A stretch of DNA of 39,090 nucleotides from assembly GCA_016927325.1 (NCBI GenBank), contig JAFGMY010000174.1:1-39090 (forward strand), given 5' to 3'. The notes below the pieces were generated by a model. That model did not search any database, had not been told where the DNA came from, and was given only the letters and a program-made list of their open reading frames with translations. Source of the stretch: Actinomycetota bacterium (GTDB taxonomy: Bacteria > Actinomycetota > Geothermincolia > Fen-727 > Anoxymicrobiaceae). A program made the position numbers and the translations under genes. Shown here in pieces: positions 1 to 8,306 of the stretch (position 1 is its first letter; each line of letters starts with the position of its first letter).

Positions 1-21
1 AAGGATTTGCGTGAGGCAGCT

Positions 22-60
22 AGAAATCAAGAGGCAAAAGCCTCTTGATTTCTTTTTTTT
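22..60 (+). terminator. Rho-independent terminator in front of the first gene
   Basis: A perfect 14-bp stem (22-35 with 40-53) with an AAAA loop is followed by seven T residues (54-60). It is a textbook intrinsic terminator for a gene lying left of the window. The T tract ends one base before the ribosome site of the next gene (GGAG at 61-64), so no promoter fits between them. It may therefore act as an attenuator for the downstream gene. Confidence 0.9.
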
Positions 61-69
61 GGAGAAAAA

Positions 70-1395
70 GTGCGAACTGTAAGAAGAACCGTCATCATAA
101 CACTGTTTCTGTCACTGCTTCTCGTGCTTTTTCCAACGTCGCAAACGACCGCCCAGGACGCTTTCAACATCAAGATATTTCCCGCCAAGTCAGAACTTCT
201 GGCCGTTCCGGGTTCATCGTTTGAATTCTTTGTTAACGTCCACAACCTCGGAGCCGAGACGGAGAACCTCAAGATCTACTTCATGGACTACTATATCAAG
301 GAGAACAACGAGTTCGTGTTCGAGGAACCGGGACACTACTCTTATTCATGCGCTTCATGGATGAGATCGGCGGAAAACGAGATAAGCGTTCCGCCGGGTG
401 TCATATACAGATCCAAGTTCAGTATGACGGTACCTCCCGATGCCGAGCCGGGTGGGCACTACGCCGTTATATTTTTCGAGCAGATGCCGACTCCGGGAGC
501 CCCGCCGGTGAAAACAAGACCCAGGATAGGTGCGCTTGTTCTCGCCACCGTTCCAGGGGAGATAGTCCGCGAGGGTGTAATAGAGTCGGTGGAGGTCACA
601 AGTACCTGGTGGTGGCCCACAAAGAAGATTCCATTGTTTCCCCAGAAGAAACTGGTTGCGAGGATAGTCTTTAATAACAAGGGAAACGTCCACATTACCG
701 TCAGGGGGAAATTGACCTTTTCTCCCACGTTCGGCTGGAACTCCGGCACGGTGTTTTTCGAGGAGATAACGGTGCTCCCGGATACCAGAAGATACATGGA
801 GGCGGTGATCCCCGATCCCCCCTGGGTCGGGTCTTACGAGGCGAGGGCACAGGTCGAATACGGCCCAAGTCTGACTGAGTTCGACACCTCAAAGATGAAA
901 AAATCCACATTCAATATATATCCGTTTTCGCTGCTGCTAGCACTGCTTCTGCTGATAGCGATTATAGTAATACCGGCATGGTTATGGAGGCGCAGCAGGT
1001 ACGAATACTACTACGAGGATGAAGAAGGGTATCCACAGGGATACCCGCCCCAGGGTTACGGGCCCGGAGCACCAGGTCACAACCAGGGGCAGTATCCGCC
1101 CGGTGCGTACGATCAGTACGGCGGCGGTCAGGGAGCCGCATATCCTCCTCAAACCGGTTATCAGCAACCCGAAACCGGATACGATACCGGGCAACAGAAG
1201 CCGGAACCTGAGTACATGCCCGAGCAGCCCCAGCAGGAGCATCAGGAAGGCGTTACCGGCCAGACATACGATCAGGGTGTCCCTCCCCAGCCGTATACCG
1301 ACCAGACTTATGTTCCGCCGGAAGTTGAACCACCCGCACAGGGCGGCCACGAGCCCCCCGGGGGCGAGTTCATGGACGACGACCCGAACCGGTAG
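70..1395 (+). CDS. Membrane-anchored DUF916/WxL-interacting-like surface protein
   Basis: 441 residues. The GTG start at 70 has GGAG at 61-64, five bases upstream. A signal peptide covers roughly residues 1-28. It is followed by a beta-rich extracellular region whose opening (IFPAKSELLAVPGSSFEFFV, then conserved GGHYAVIFFEQ) resembles the peptidoglycan-binding domain of WxL-interacting proteins (DUF916). A second Ig-like segment lies at about 175-275. One membrane helix at about 286-306 ends in WLWRRSR, so the C-terminal 135 residues should be cytoplasmic. That tail is low complexity, rich in Gly, Pro, Tyr and Gln (YPPQGYGPG-type units), ending in an acidic stretch. Family members usually anchor or present surface proteins on the wall. 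The family call rests on the domain pattern; the exact function is inferred. Confidence 0.75.
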   Translation: MRTVRRTVIITLFLSLLLVLFPTSQTTAQDAFNIKIFPAKSELLAVPGSSFEFFVNVHNLGAETENLKIYFMDYYIKENNEFVFEEPGHYSYSCASWMRSAENEISVPPGVIYRSKFSMTVPPDAEPGGHYAVIFFEQMPTPGAPPVKTRPRIGALVLATVPGEIVREGVIESVEVTSTWWWPTKKIPLFPQKKLVARIVFNNKGNVHITVRGKLTFSPTFGWNSGTVFFEEITVLPDTRRYMEAVIPDPPWVGSYEARAQVEYGPSLTEFDTSKMKKSTFNIYPFSLLLALLLLIAIIVIPAWLWRRSRYEYYYEDEEGYPQGYPPQGYGPGAPGHNQGQYPPGAYDQYGGGQGAAYPPQTGYQQPETGYDTGQQKPEPEYMPEQPQQEHQEGVTGQTYDQGVPPQPYTDQTYVPPEVEPPAQGGHEPPGGEFMDDDPNR

Positions 1396-1621
1396 ACTGT
1401 TTCTTATTTGAATATCATTAATCGGTGCAGCGCAACAGTTATTGAGTTTAAGTTTGCAGCATTTTTTGTAAACTCTGTCAAGAAGCAGATCAGTCAAAAA
1501 CGGTAAAGAAATAACCGGGTTACAGAATCTGGTTATCATTATGTTTTGAGCGTGATACGGGACCGGGGGTGTTTGTATCCTGATCTGTCGTGATACGTAT
1601 CTGAAATCAGGATATTACTGT
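1396..1621. other. Intergenic, no gene seen
   Basis: This stretch lies between two convergent genes. No open frame with a ribosome site and no strong hairpin with a T tract was found on either strand. Confidence 0.5.
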
Positions 1622-1837
1622 CTAAGGGGAAATAAACGTAATAATATGACCGTTTATCTGCCTTAAAACATATGTGTTTGTGGGAACAATTTCCATATCG
1701 CTGACTTCAACAGCCGGGGCGATCGTGACTTCCACCGAGACCCCCGCCGAACCGGCGAAAACCACAGCGCCGGAAAGAACCATAACCGCAAGAACCATTA
1801 TGATAAGAATTCCGAGGAAAAGAATACGGCGACGCAC
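1622..1837 (-). CDS. Small secreted protein, 71 residues
   Basis: The GTG start at 1837 is preceded by a perfect AGGAGGT ribosome site (complement of 1842-1848), which supports translation. The protein begins with a basic MRRR and a long hydrophobic signal sequence ending near VVFAGSA. A short mature part (about 42 residues) opens with a VSVEVTIAPAVEVS strand. This opening resembles larger secreted beta-sandwich proteins in which a similar strand starts a domain of more than 100 residues, so the gene could be a shortened relative. It faces the DUF916-like gene at 70-1395, whose family commonly works with small secreted wall proteins. No family was recognised with confidence. Confidence 0.6.
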   Translation of the reverse strand: MRRRILFLGILIIMVLAVMVLSGAVVFAGSAGVSVEVTIAPAVEVSDMEIVPTNTYVLRQINGHIITFISP

Positions 1838-1839
1838 AA

Positions 1840-1893
1840 CTACCTCCTAACTGCCACCCTGGCCATACTTGCCACCCTAGCCTCTTTAGCCAT
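1840..1893 (-). CDS. Possible 17-codon leader ORF upstream of the small secreted protein
   Basis: On the minus strand an ATG at 1893 opens a 17-codon frame (MAKEARVASMARVAVRR). Its TAG stop (1842-1840) overlaps the last base of the AGGAGGT ribosome site of the next gene. Inside it the 9-base word AGGGTGGCA occurs twice, 18 bases apart (complement of 1852-1860 and 1870-1878), giving the repeated ARVA peptide. No ribosome site precedes its ATG, so translation is uncertain; if translated it would couple to the downstream gene. Confidence 0.25.
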   Translation of the reverse strand: MAKEARVASMARVAVRR

Positions 1894-2471
1894 CACTATA
1901 TAGATCGTCGCCGCGGGAGTGTTGAAACACTACTCATCCGCATGAATAACGACCGTGAACAGGGTTATAGCTCCAGCCATCGAAGGTATGAGAATATCAG
2001 TAAAGGGCAGGGGATGGAAGGTCACCCGGACGAATGACCGGAAAAATTATTCCGCGCTTGATTGTGTCTGGAATTTTTCTGATTCCGCCTTCCGTACCGC
2101 TTCCCTGAAAGGCCTGATAATTTGGTTAATCCAAGGGTTTTTCGTGCCGATATCATTAGCGAAGAGTAAAGAGAGTTAGATAAATATGATTTGGAGCAGA
2201 GAATATTATTGTTATTACACTTTTAACAGAGGGAATCTATTGGCACAGACTTACGAGAATATTAGCTGGTAAGCGAAGGATGTACTCAAGAAGAATAAAA
2301 TAAATAAACAGAGAAGATATAAGCATAAATCGGTGCAAAGACGGAATTATTACCAAAATGACCCGTTTCGTGCGCGATGTGGGCCGTTTCGTTCTTGTAT
2401 GCAAGCACAACACCGGCTTTTTGTGCGGTTCATTCGTTCTATATATTGATAATGAAAAAGGAGATATTTTA
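1894..2471. other. Long intergenic region upstream of the giant exoprotein
   Basis: About 580 bases without a convincing gene. A GTG-initiated 74-codon frame at 1955-2179 lacks a ribosome site and protein-like composition. The right half (2180-2350) is AT-rich. A 9-base word CCGTTTCGT recurs at about 2363 and 2385. Possible promoter elements for the next gene are TTGTGC (2421-2426) and TATATT (2442-2447), but their spacing is only 15. Confidence 0.4.
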
Positions 2472-5400
2472 TTGAACGCGGCTGGGCGGATATTCAAGAG
2501 TACTTATTATAGTTCCATTGCGGCGCGAAAATCGGCGGCCGTTGTTTCAGTGCTGGTTATTATTGCGGCAGCAGGTCTTATGTTGCCTCTGTCGCCGGAG
2601 GCACGGGCAGGCGGCGGCGGAGCCGGCGGATACGTGTGGATACAGCAGGCCCCAACGCCCCAAGGGCACACCATTAACAGCAGTTGTGTGCTTCCCGGAG
2701 CCGGTGTGGTTTCCGCGGGCGGCGGAGGTTCGGCCTTTTACTGGAACGGCACAACCCTGGCGGAGATGCCGACCGGCACATCAAACGATCTGTACGGTAT
2801 TACGGCTGTTGCGGGTCCGGCACGTGCCTGGGCGGTCGGGGAAGGCGCCGTTATCCGCTATTACAACGGAAGCGGCTGGGTTGGGCAGGCTAGCCCCGAC
2901 CTTGGGTACAGTTACGATCTGTACGGTATAACCGCTGTCCGGCTGGGACCGGCGGATACTGATTGCCGGGCCTGGGCGGTTGGTACTACTGATGGTTTTC
3001 ACAACGCCATAATACTTTACTATGACGGCTCAACATGGTCGCTCGATGAGAACTACGCTACCGGTCAATTTTGTGATATACAGTCGGTCCTCGACGGCTC
3101 CGACATCTACCTGTGGGCGGTGGGGACCGACACCGTGAACCACGGCAGGGTCATGTTTTCAACCGGTAACGGCACCTGGACCGCACGTAATACGGACTAT
3201 GCTCTTATGTCACTTACCGCAGCGGACACTACGAACATTTACGGGGTGGAGTGGGACGGCACCGTGCTGAGCTCGACGGATGGCGGCACCAGCTGGAACT
3301 CCATGTTCAGCGACTGGTGGCCTGCTGGAATCAGCGCGTCGGCGTCCAATAATGTATGGGTTGTCGGCTGGGAGGGCCAGGCGAGGTCCTGGGACGGGGC
3401 AACCTGGACCGACAGGTCTATCGGTGGCTCCGACCTCTACAACGCCGCGGCGGTGAGCCCGACGAGCGTGGTTGCAGGCGGGGAGGGAAGGTTCCTGACC
3501 TTCAACGGCACCAGCTGGGACTCCGCGGTCGGCGGCAGCACGATGCCGCAGTACGGCGTACACGGCTTCAAGCCGGGCGTAGATATTGTGGTGGTTGCGG
3601 CAGGGCAGTACGACCCAGTCTATGACAGCATCCAACTTACGACTGACGGCGGTATCACGTGGGCAAGTATGGCAAGCGGGGTCACAAATCCTATGTACGG
3701 TATCGATATTATTGACGCCAGCAATGCATGGGTCTGCGGAGACCGGTATGTTCTTCGCTGGAACGGATCAAGCTGGAGCACCCAGTACCACCCGAACGCC
3801 CCGGTTTACTGCATATCGATGGCCGCGACCAACCGGGGGTGGATCGGAACCAATACTACTATCAACTACTACAACGGATGGAACTGGAACAGCAGGTATA
3901 GAACAAACAACCCGGTTTACAGTGTTTTCGCACCCGATACCAACAACGTGTTTGCGGTCGGCGCCGGTGGAAGGATATGGCATGCCTCCACCGGGGGAAC
4001 GAGTTTCAGTTCTCAGACCAGCGGTACCGGTGAAAACCTCCGGTCGGTGACCGCCCCCAACTCGACTACAGCGTGGGCTGTCGGCGATAATGGAACGATA
4101 CTGTACACAACAGATTCCGGTGGAACCTGGAATCCCCAGACAAGCGGCGTATCTGTCACGCTTCGCGGGGTAAGCGCGCTCGACCCGACTACCGCGTGGG
4201 CGGTTGGTGATGGAGGCACAATACTCTATACCGATAATGCCGGTGCCACCTGGACGGCACAGACCAGCCCGACCACGGAGAACCTCAACGCTGTCTGGGC
4301 TTACGATGCAAATAATATCTGGGCGGTCGGCGACGCGGGCGTCGTCCTTTACGCGGACCCACCGTATGTGAAGGCGGTCTGCCCCCGCTACTCGCCTCCT
4401 GGGACTACACTCAACGACGCGGTCGTTCTGGGCGGCTACACCAGCTTCGACTGGCACACCAGTACGATTGACATGGGTGAAGGAGTAACAGCGGTTCCGG
4501 TGGACAACTTGAACAACTCCAACACCTGGATGGCGACCCGGATTACGGTCGACCCGGGTGCGGAGCTCGGCCCACGCACCGTTACGGTCACGACCGGTGA
4601 CGAGGTGGCGGTTCCCCTTGAGGGCGGCTTCGTGGTAGGAGATCAGCCGACCATTACAGCGGTATCACCTGAAAACGTGGCACGGGGAACAACCCTGGAC
4701 GTGATGGTGACAGGCAGTGCAACCGGGTTTGACGGCACAAGCATGGCCCGGCTCGGCTCTGGCGTGGATGTGAACTCGGTAACCTTCAAAGCTCCCGACA
4801 CGGTGGTAGCTAACGTTACGGTTGCCGATGACGCCGCTACAGGACCGCGCGATGTCAATGTAGTCACCGGTGCGGAGGTTCCGATGCCGCTTGAAGGAGG
4901 CTTGTCGGTGCTGCCTCAACCCCGGGTGACCGGTGTTTCACCGGCGGCCGGGAATCCCAGTGACATGGTGACGATTGAGGGAGCCGATTTCGGCAGTGAG
5001 CGATCATACGCCGGGGGCCGTGCGGTTTCAATCGTCGAGTTCGCCGGAGTTCCGGCGGACGAGTACCCCGTCTGGAACGACGACCGCATTGTCTGCAAAG
5101 CGCCCGGGAACGTGGAGACCGGCTCGGTGACGGTAAGAACTCCCGGTGGAACCTCTAATAACGATAAGACTTTTACCTTGAACCCTGACAGGTCGCTCTG
5201 GTACCTCGCGGAAGGGACGACGGCGTGGGGCTTTAATACATACATCACGTTAATGAACCCTGACAATGATGATGTGACCGCGAGGATCACTTATATGACT
5301 CCCGATGGCCCCATAGAAAGAGAACCTCTTGTCCTTCCGGCAGCTTCTCAAACGACGATCGCCCCGGCAAACGATCTCTCTTACGAGACTGACTTTTCCA

Positions 5401-6449
5401 CCAGGATACAGTGTGAGGAAGGCAAACAGATAGCGGTCGACAGGACGATGTGGTGGGAAGGAGAAGGCGCTCCTTCTCCCGACGGGCACTCGTCGATCGG
5501 AGTGAACACACCGGCCACATCATGGTACATGGCAGAGGGGTGCAGCGCTTATGGATTCGAAACATGGCTTTTGCTGCAGAACCCATACGCCGGTGAGGCG
5601 ACGTGCCTTGTGACATACATGATCGAGGGGGAGAACCCCCAGGTGTTTGAGAAGAAGGTGCCGGGCAACTCCAGGCGCTCCTACAGTATGGAGGCGGACA
5701 TCGGTGCAAAGAACGCCTCGATACAGGTTGAGTCTGATATCCCGGTTATTCCTGAAAGGTCGATGTATAGAAACAGCAGGCGGGAAGGGCACGACTCGAT
5801 AGGCGCTAACACTCCTTCAAATAACTTTTACCTTGCTGAGGGGACAACCGCCTGGGGCTTTACATCGTACATAATGGTACAGAACCCCAACGACACCGAA
5901 GCTAATGTGAATATGACCTATATGACCAGCGATGGCCCGGTACGAGCCGATCCGATAGATATGCCGGCCAACTCCCGCAAAACGATCAGGGTGAACGATG
6001 TTCTCCATGAGACCGACTTCTCAACGAGACTCCGGTCGGACAAGCCGATAGTGGCCGAAAGGTCCATGTACTGGGGAGAGGGGACGGCCCCTGGTGAGGC
6101 GTGCCACGGGACTATAGGTATAAGCACCCCACACTCGGTGCTTTTCTTCCCGGACGGCCAGAGCTCGGACGGAAGGGAAACCTACATACTGGTGCAGAAC
6201 CCCAACAACCGGGATGTGGAGGTGGAGGTCGCTTACTTGACACCGGATGGTGTAGAGAACAAGACCGTTACGCGTACAATTGCGGCGAACTCCCGCTCCA
6301 CTTTCAATATGGCCGAAACGGTGGAAAACGAAAGGGCCTCAGCGGTTGTTACGTCAAAGACGGAAGGTTTGAAGATCAACGCCGAGAGGTCGATGTACTG
6401 GAACTCGAGGGGTGCCGGGACCTGCACCATAGGCGCGTATTCCGATTGA
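2472..6449 (+). CDS. Secreted YCF48-like beta-propeller, IPT/TIG and LAEGTTAWGF-repeat protein
   Basis: 1325 residues from a TTG start at 2472, chosen because AAGGAG lies at 2458-2463 and a clean signal peptide follows (hydrophobic VVSVLVIIAAAGLML, ending at EARA near residue 47). The frame also extends back to an ATG at 2358, with no ribosome site. Residues about 55-630 are a series of propeller-like blades with recurring AWAVGDGGTILYT motifs, as in YCF48/BNR photosystem-assembly-like repeats. Residues about 632-905 are three IPT/TIG-type Ig domains (for example VTGVSPAAGNPSDMVTIEG). Residues 910-1325 hold four repeats of about 100-107 residues starting near 910, 1018, 1119 and 1224, each opening like WYLAEGTTAWGF and closing with AERSMYW and a SIGANTP-like motif. 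Such tails occur on exported proteins of deep actinobacterial lineages. No LPXTG or membrane anchor is seen, so it is secreted or non-covalently wall bound. Confidence 0.85.
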   Translation: MNAAGRIFKSTYYSSIAARKSAAVVSVLVIIAAAGLMLPLSPEARAGGGGAGGYVWIQQAPTPQGHTINSSCVLPGAGVVSAGGGGSAFYWNGTTLAEMPTGTSNDLYGITAVAGPARAWAVGEGAVIRYYNGSGWVGQASPDLGYSYDLYGITAVRLGPADTDCRAWAVGTTDGFHNAIILYYDGSTWSLDENYATGQFCDIQSVLDGSDIYLWAVGTDTVNHGRVMFSTGNGTWTARNTDYALMSLTAADTTNIYGVEWDGTVLSSTDGGTSWNSMFSDWWPAGISASASNNVWVVGWEGQARSWDGATWTDRSIGGSDLYNAAAVSPTSVVAGGEGRFLTFNGTSWDSAVGGSTMPQYGVHGFKPGVDIVVVAAGQYDPVYDSIQLTTDGGITWASMASGVTNPMYGIDIIDASNAWVCGDRYVLRWNGSSWSTQYHPNAPVYCISMAATNRGWIGTNTTINYYNGWNWNSRYRTNNPVYSVFAPDTNNVFAVGAGGRIWHASTGGTSFSSQTSGTGENLRSVTAPNSTTAWAVGDNGTILYTTDSGGTWNPQTSGVSVTLRGVSALDPTTAWAVGDGGTILYTDNAGATWTAQTSPTTENLNAVWAYDANNIWAVGDAGVVLYADPPYVKAVCPRYSPPGTTLNDAVVLGGYTSFDWHTSTIDMGEGVTAVPVDNLNNSNTWMATRITVDPGAELGPRTVTVTTGDEVAVPLEGGFVVGDQPTITAVSPENVARGTTLDVMVTGSATGFDGTSMARLGSGVDVNSVTFKAPDTVVANVTVADDAATGPRDVNVVTGAEVPMPLEGGLSVLPQPRVTGVSPAAGNPSDMVTIEGADFGSERSYAGGRAVSIVEFAGVPADEYPVWNDDRIVCKAPGNVETGSVTVRTPGGTSNNDKTFTLNPDRSLWYLAEGTTAWGFNTYITLMNPDNDDVTARITYMTPDGPIEREPLVLPAASQTTIAPANDLSYETDFSTRIQCEEGKQIAVDRTMWWEGEGAPSPDGHSSIGVNTPATSWYMAEGCSAYGFETWLLLQNPYAGEATCLVTYMIEGENPQVFEKKVPGNSRRSYSMEADIGAKNASIQVESDIPVIPERSMYRNSRREGHDSIGANTPSNNFYLAEGTTAWGFTSYIMVQNPNDTEANVNMTYMTSDGPVRADPIDMPANSRKTIRVNDVLHETDFSTRLRSDKPIVAERSMYWGEGTAPGEACHGTIGISTPHSVLFFPDGQSSDGRETYILVQNPNNRDVEVEVAYLTPDGVENKTVTRTIAANSRSTFNMAETVENERASAVVTSKTEGLKINAERSMYWNSRGAGTCTIGAYSD

Positions 6450-6561
6450 CCCGGCCTGTGCTCCTTTGAAAAGATCCGGGTATCTATTCAAACTTCCTGC
6501 TCTTAAGCCTTAGGTCTCTCACCTAAAACCCTTTAGACTCATCTCTCACCCAACCCCATTT

Positions 6562-6593
6562 AGACACGTCTCCCCCCTTTTTTGGGCGTGTCT
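6562..6593. repeat. Inverted repeat between convergent genes
   Basis: AGACACG (6562-6568) pairs with CGTGTCT (6587-6593), and the loop contains C6-T6-G3. It lies about 110 bases after the exoprotein stop. It may end transcription, but no T tract follows on either strand, so the terminator role is doubtful. Confidence 0.3.
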
Positions 6594-6731
6594 CTCAGGC
6601 GCGCATTGTCAATCCAGGGCAAGGAGTCCCGGTCTTGAATAAAAAAGGGAAGGCATACCGATGCTTATGATCTTTTCTCAATGAAAGAATAGTGTATTTG
6701 AATCAGAGACTGACTGATCCGTGGATAAAAC

Positions 6732-8132
6732 TCAGCTCTCGACGGAGTCCGGAGACTCGACAGCCGCTTCGTTCTTAGGTCTTGCGAAATAGTCGCGGTA
6801 CCGCTCTTTCTTCTCGCCGAGCGGTGCGATTGAAACCGAAGCGATCATTACTCCCGAAATAAGCAAAGCAAGAGAAACACCGTGAATGGTCCTGGTTATA
6901 CCGAAAATAGTGAACTCTCTTGTACTGACGAGCCATGCGATAGTGCCGGACAAGCCCGCTCCGAGGACGAGAAATATGCGTGAGATCGCGTGAAAAGCGG
7001 AAAAAGCTTTTCCCCTGTCCTCATCGGAGATCTTCTCCTGGACCATGGTGACAGCCACAAGGAACATGATGCCGAACGAGGCGCCGAAGAACGCCGCCAG
7101 CAGGTAAGCGAGAGGCAGCCACTCAATGAGGGACATGCCCACCATTATCCCGCCCATTGTCAGGAGTGCCATCCGGAGCATATACGGTTTTTCCGCGTGC
7201 TTCACAAGAAGCTGAAGAGCGATTACGCCTGTAATCATTCCTATTCCGAAAAGGGCTATGAGAAAACCGAACGCCACATCACTTTTAGCTCCAAGGACTT
7301 CCTTTACATAACCTATCCCAACCGCGTAAAGGCTCCCCCCTCCGATGCAGCCGACAGCGGCAGCCACCAGAAGCGAGCGCGCGAACGGGTTTTTCAAAGA
7401 AAACATTATTGAACTCTTAACATGCAGGCTGGCCTTCTCCGCTCCGGCCGCTTTCATGTGCGGCGACTTGAGATGCATTTGAGAGAATATCACCGCTGAC
7501 GTAAAGAAGGTCAGGGTGTCAAAAAGAAAAGCCAGGGCGGTCGGGTTGTCGGCGAGAAAACCGCCGCTGATGAAATGCCTTGTCACCGGGGAAGGCACCG
7601 CAAGGAGCGAGAAGAGCACGGCGGCCAGGGGTATCACCGCGTATGTCGTGATCATTGAAAGGGAGTTCGCCATTGTAAGCTCGTCTTTTTTGACCAGGTT
7701 CGGGATGCTTGCGTCACGCGCGGCGAGCCAGATGATCGATACGCCTTCAAGAAGGAAGAGAAGCGAGTACAGGCCCCACAGAAAATTGACGAGAGGGATG
7801 GCGAGAACGATTGTTCCCCTGATTATGTCGCAGGAGATGAGTATCGTTTTTCTATCCATCCTGTCGCTTATTACCGCGGCAACCGGGCCGCTCAGGAGGG
7901 CGGGGATGATTCTGAAAGCGAGCATCCCGCCGACGGCGAGCGACGAGTTGGTCATCTTATAGACCAGCGACATGAGGGCAAGGGTCGCGATCCAGTCGCC
8001 GGTGCTGGAGATCAACTGGCCCTGGAAAAGCTTCATGAAGTCTTTATTTTTTGTCAAAGACTTGAAGATGCTCTTTACATCGCCGACCTGTCCCAGCAGG
8101 CCGCCTCCATCTGTAACATCCGTTTCCGACAC
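6732..8132 (-). CDS. MFS transporter, drug/siderophore exporter-like
   Basis: About 466 residues with 10-12 membrane segments. The N-terminal half shows the MFS loop 2-3 signature (VAAVISDRMDRKTILISCD). The order SLTKNKDFMKLFQGQLISSTGDWIA at the start is typical of the EntS/MFS_3-type exporter group. The GTG start at 8132 is preferred because GGAGG (complement of 8137-8141) lies four bases upstream. An in-frame ATG at 8180 would add 16 residues but has no ribosome site. The C-terminus is charged and cytoplasmic. The gene stands alone, diverging from clpB. The substrate cannot be told from sequence. Confidence 0.8.
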   Translation of the reverse strand: MSETDVTDGGGLLGQVGDVKSIFKSLTKNKDFMKLFQGQLISSTGDWIATLALMSLVYKMTNSSLAVGGMLAFRIIPALLSGPVAAVISDRMDRKTILISCDIIRGTIVLAIPLVNFLWGLYSLLFLLEGVSIIWLAARDASIPNLVKKDELTMANSLSMITTYAVIPLAAVLFSLLAVPSPVTRHFISGGFLADNPTALAFLFDTLTFFTSAVIFSQMHLKSPHMKAAGAEKASLHVKSSIMFSLKNPFARSLLVAAAVGCIGGGSLYAVGIGYVKEVLGAKSDVAFGFLIALFGIGMITGVIALQLLVKHAEKPYMLRMALLTMGGIMVGMSLIEWLPLAYLLAAFFGASFGIMFLVAVTMVQEKISDEDRGKAFSAFHAISRIFLVLGAGLSGTIAWLVSTREFTIFGITRTIHGVSLALLISGVMIASVSIAPLGEKKERYRDYFARPKNEAAVESPDSVES

Positions 8133-8256
8133 AGTGCCTCCAGCCGAAGAGTATCCGTTCCGGCTCTTATTGTAATGCATTAGGCGGGTTGTCTGCTTAC
8201 TCTGCCGGTTTATTGTTTAAGATGGCACGCAGGACTGGTATCATCAACATGCAACT

Positions 8257-8262
8257 TATACT
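8257..8262 (+). promoter_or_regulatory. Possible -10 element of clpB
   Basis: TATACT at 8257-8262 lies 45 bases before the clpB start, with no good -35 upstream. Neither a CIRCE nor a complete HAIR (HspR) inverted repeat was found; only a half-like ACTCGAG at 8260-8266 is present. Confidence 0.3.
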
Positions 8263-8306
8263 CGAGGATTTAAGCTGAAAACGTCTGGGAAATGCGGAGG
8301 AATGAA

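Noticed and set aside
1955-2179. 74-codon GTG frame as a gene
   Set aside because: No ribosome site, atypical composition, and no recognisable domain.
8250-8290. HAIR (HspR) or CIRCE element upstream of clpB
   Set aside because: Only a half-site-like ACTCGAG is present; the inverse arm with correct spacing is missing.
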